From the NCBI GenBank assembly GCA_015057445.1, contig SVEI01000001.1, positions 1 through 64,000 of the forward strand: a stretch of DNA of 64,000 nt. The letters are read 5' to 3'. This document shows, piece by piece, positions 61,682 through 64,000 of the stretch. The stretch's first letter is position 1; each line of letters opens with the position of its first letter. The notes beneath the pieces were generated by a model that saw only the letters and a program-made list of their open reading frames with translations, did no database searches and was not told the DNA's origin. The position numbers and the translations under genes were made by a program. The DNA comes from Lachnospiraceae bacterium (GTDB lineage: Bacteria > Bacillota > Clostridia > Lachnospirales > Lachnospiraceae).

Positions 61682-64000
61682 ATGAATAAACTATTGTTAG
61701 TTGATGGAAATAGTATATTAAACAGAGCTTTTTATGGTTTGCCAGATTTGACAACAAAAGATGGTCGACATACCAATGCAGTTCTTGGTTTTTTAAATAT
61801 AGTTTTAAGAGTTATAGAGGAAGAAAAAGCTACACATTTATGTGTGGCTTTTGATGTTAAACATCCAACATTTAGACATGAGATGTATCCAGACTATAAA
61901 GGGACTAGAAAAGGTATGCCTGACGAATTAAGAGAGCAGGTACCTTTAATAAAAGAAGTTTTAAAAACAATGAATATTACAATTCTAGAAAGACCAGGTT
62001 ATGAAGCAGATGATATACTTGGAACTTTATCTAGAATTGGCGAGAAAAAAGGATTTGTTGTTACATTATTGTCTGGTGATAGAGATTTGTTGCAACTTGC
62101 TACTGATAAAATTAAGGTGAAATTACCAAAAACAAAAGCTGGTAAAACAATAATAGAGGAGTATTATGCGTCTGATGTAGAAGAAATTTATGGTGTTAAC
62201 CCTATTACTTTTATTGATATGAAAGGTCTGATGGGAGATACATCTGATAATATTCCAGGTGTGCCTAAAATTGGAGAAAAAACAGCATCAAAACTTTTGA
62301 TTGATTATGGCTCTTTAGATGGAATATATGCTGGAATCGATTCCATGAAACCAAGTAAAATGAAGGATAATTTGATAGAATTTAAAGAACTAGCTTATTT
62401 ATCTAAGGAACTTGCCACAATCAAGTTAGATTGTGAATTAGATGTAGATATTGATTCTTCTAAATTAAATAATATTTTTAATCAAAAGTCTTTTGATCTT
62501 TTTTCTGAGCTTGAATTTAAGAGTTTATTAAAAAGATTTGATGGGAATATGTCGTCGACGAATTTAGAATTTAAAACTATAATTATTGAAGATTATGATA
62601 CTTATGTAGACATAATTAATAAAATCAAGGCATGTAAAAGGTTTGGATTTTCACTGATTCCAGGTGTTGATGCTCTGGTTGGTGCTTCCTTATGTTTTGA
62701 AGACAATATAACATATCATATTCCATTTATAAATTTTATAACAGATGAATTAGTTATTAATGATATTATGGATGCAATGAGTGATAATGTGTGTTGTTTT
62801 ATGGACTTAAAATCTCATTTACCCTATATGAAACTAGATTTGAATAATAAAATATTTGATTGTTCAGTTGCAGCTTATTTAATCAATCCATTAAAGAGCA
62901 CCTACGGGTACGATGATATAGCAAGAGATTATATAGGAGTAAATGTAGAATCCCCAAAGGATTTATTGGGTAAAACAGATATTAATTTATTCACTGTTAA
63001 TGATGAAGATATTATTAAACATTATGCATATGCAACCTTAATTCCCTATCTTTCATTTGATGAAATCAATAAGGAACTTGATGAAAAAAATATGTATAAT
63101 TTGTATTATGATATTGAAATTCCTTGTTTATTTTCGCTTTATGATATGGAAAAAAATGGAATAAAGGTAAATAAAGAAGCATTAATTGAATTTGGTAAGA
63201 AACTAGAATGTGATATTAACTCATTAGAAAAAACTATATATGAGTTGGCAGGTAAAGAATTCAATATTAATTCCACAAAACAATTAGGGGAAGTTTTATT
63301 TGAAGATTTAGGACTTAAAGCAGGTAAAAAAACTAAAACAGGATATTCCACAAGTGTTGATGTATTGGAAAAGATATCTAGAGAGCATCCTATAGTGCCT
63401 AAAATTTTAGAATATAGATCACTTACAAAGCTTAATTCAACTTATGTAGTAGGTTTGTTACCGTATATTAAAGAAGATGGTAGAATTCATGGTAAATTTA
63501 ATCAGACAGTAACTGCTACTGGAAGAATAAGCTCAACTGACCCGAATCTTCAGAATATACCTACAAGAACGGAGCTTGGAAGAGAAATAAGAAAAGTATT
63601 TGTACCAGAAGAAGGGTTTATTTTCCTTGATGCAGACTATTCACAAATTGAATTAAGAGTTTTAGCTCATTTTTCTGAAGATGATACTTTGATTAATGCT
63701 TATAATAAAGATTCAGATATTCATGCTATTACAGCTGCTGAGGTGTTTGGTGTTCCTATGGAACAAGTAGATGGTTTAATGCGTAGAAGAGCAAAAGCAG
63801 TCAACTTTGGTATTGTATATGGAATTAGCTCCTTTGGATTAGGTCAAGACTTAGATATTTCTAGAAAAGAAGCTGAGATGTATATTAACAAATATTTTGA
63901 AACCTATCAAGGCGTTAAACGCTACCTAGATAATACTGTATCAAAGGCAAAAAAAGATGGCTTTGTGGACACTATATATGGAAGGCGTAGACCTGTTCCT
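61682..64000 (+). CDS. polA: DNA polymerase I (5' part; runs off the window)
   Basis: The open frame from the ATG at 61682 (GGAGGA five bases before) continues unbroken for 773 codons to the window edge. Residues about 1-290 are the 5'-3' exonuclease (LLVDGNSILNRAFYGLP, YEADDILGTLSR, GDRDLLQLA, GDTSDNIPGVPKIGEKTA). Residues about 310-460 correspond to the 3'-5' exonuclease fold, but the catalytic DxE site is not visible (FGFSLIPGVDAL at that place), so proofreading is probably lost, as in Bacillus. The polymerase domain shows motif A DADYSQIELR and motif B RRRAKAVNFGIVYG. About 100 residues, including motif C, are beyond the end. Confidence 0.95.
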   Translation, partial: MNKLLLVDGNSILNRAFYGLPDLTTKDGRHTNAVLGFLNIVLRVIEEEKATHLCVAFDVKHPTFRHEMYPDYKGTRKGMPDELREQVPLIKEVLKTMNITILERPGYEADDILGTLSRIGEKKGFVVTLLSGDRDLLQLATDKIKVKLPKTKAGKTIIEEYYASDVEEIYGVNPITFIDMKGLMGDTSDNIPGVPKIGEKTASKLLIDYGSLDGIYAGIDSMKPSKMKDNLIEFKELAYLSKELATIKLDCELDVDIDSSKLNNIFNQKSFDLFSELEFKSLLKRFDGNMSSTNLEFKTIIIEDYDTYVDIINKIKACKRFGFSLIPGVDALVGASLCFEDNITYHIPFINFITDELVINDIMDAMSDNVCCFMDLKSHLPYMKLDLNNKIFDCSVAAYLINPLKSTYGYDDIARDYIGVNVESPKDLLGKTDINLFTVNDEDIIKHYAYATLIPYLSFDEINKELDEKNMYNLYYDIEIPCLFSLYDMEKNGIKVNKEALIEFGKKLECDINSLEKTIYELAGKEFNINSTKQLGEVLFEDLGLKAGKKTKTGYSTSVDVLEKISREHPIVPKILEYRSLTKLNSTYVVGLLPYIKEDGRIHGKFNQTVTATGRISSTDPNLQNIPTRTELGREIRKVFVPEEGFIFLDADYSQIELRVLAHFSEDDTLINAYNKDSDIHAITAAEVFGVPMEQVDGLMRRRAKAVNFGIVYGISSFGLGQDLDISRKEAEMYINKYFETYQGVKRYLDNTVSKAKKDGFVDTIYGRRRPVP

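Overview
The window is AT-rich, densely packed chromosomal DNA from a Gram-positive, endospore-forming anaerobe of the Clostridia, most likely a Lachnospiraceae relative (family placement is inferred, not proven). The grounds are: spore genes (spoIVA, dipicolinate synthase dpaA/dpaB); an IspH-ribosomal protein S1 fusion; a sodium-pumping decarboxylase operon; cobalamin-type methionine synthase without a reactivation domain; cellobiose phosphorylase; and B. subtilis-like gene order (yloU-yloV-recG, tepA-spoIIIE, rbgA-rnhB-ylqG-ylqH-yraN). Nearly all genes are on the + strand. I saw no rRNA, tRNA, IS element, prophage or CRISPR array, and no gene-free stretch longer than about 260 bases.

Layout. 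1-4.4 kb: end of an Asp23-family gene, fakA-like kinase, an unknown small gene with its own promoter, recG. 4.4-9.3 kb: pnp behind an unusually structured leader, then cellobiose phosphorylase. 9.4-13 kb: ClpP-like protease and FtsK/SpoIIIE. 13-19.3 kb: one-carbon enzymes (fhs, folD) with an unknown lipoprotein between them, then rimO, pgsA and a Rossmann/DUF2520 protein. 19.4-25 kb: a five-gene biotin-dependent, sodium-translocating decarboxylase operon carrying two different carboxyltransferase types. 25-32.3 kb: Trk/Ktr potassium uptake, HI0933-type flavoprotein, cmk, ispH-rpsA fusion, cheR, rplS. 32.4-43.2 kb: two signal peptidases around rbgA, rnhB, a FliK-like/FlhB-C pair, yraN, pgeF, DUF512 radical SAM protein, der, plsY, gpsA. 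43.2-50 kb: spoIVA, scpA-scpB, a minus-strand HD-GYP gene, a D,D-carboxypeptidase, dpaA-dpaB. 50-52.9 kb: asnB and DAHP synthase on the minus strand. 53-64 kb: a second D,D-carboxypeptidase, metallophosphoesterase, L,D-transpeptidase, metH, ilvN, ilvC, a zinc-finger anti-sigma-like membrane protein and the start of polA, which runs off the window.

How the parts fit. fhs, folD and metH are connected by tetrahydrofolate one-carbon metabolism. The decarboxylase operon would turn decarboxylation energy into a sodium gradient. spoIVA, dpaA/B and possibly the first carboxypeptidase serve spore coat, core dipicolinate and cortex. Most of the window is conserved core genome. The most interesting signals are regulatory or architectural: the long pnp leader stem, an internal ribosome-binding site and start at the IspH/S1 junction with a codon-use switch, the hybrid decarboxylase operon with a lipoprotein-fused OadG subunit, the FlhB C-terminal homologue that begins just after the usual cleavage motif, and a candidate sigma-K promoter before dpaA. 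I did not find a clear candidate for a wholly new multi-gene system. Promoter calls are by eye against consensus; such matches are easy to find by chance in AT-rich DNA.
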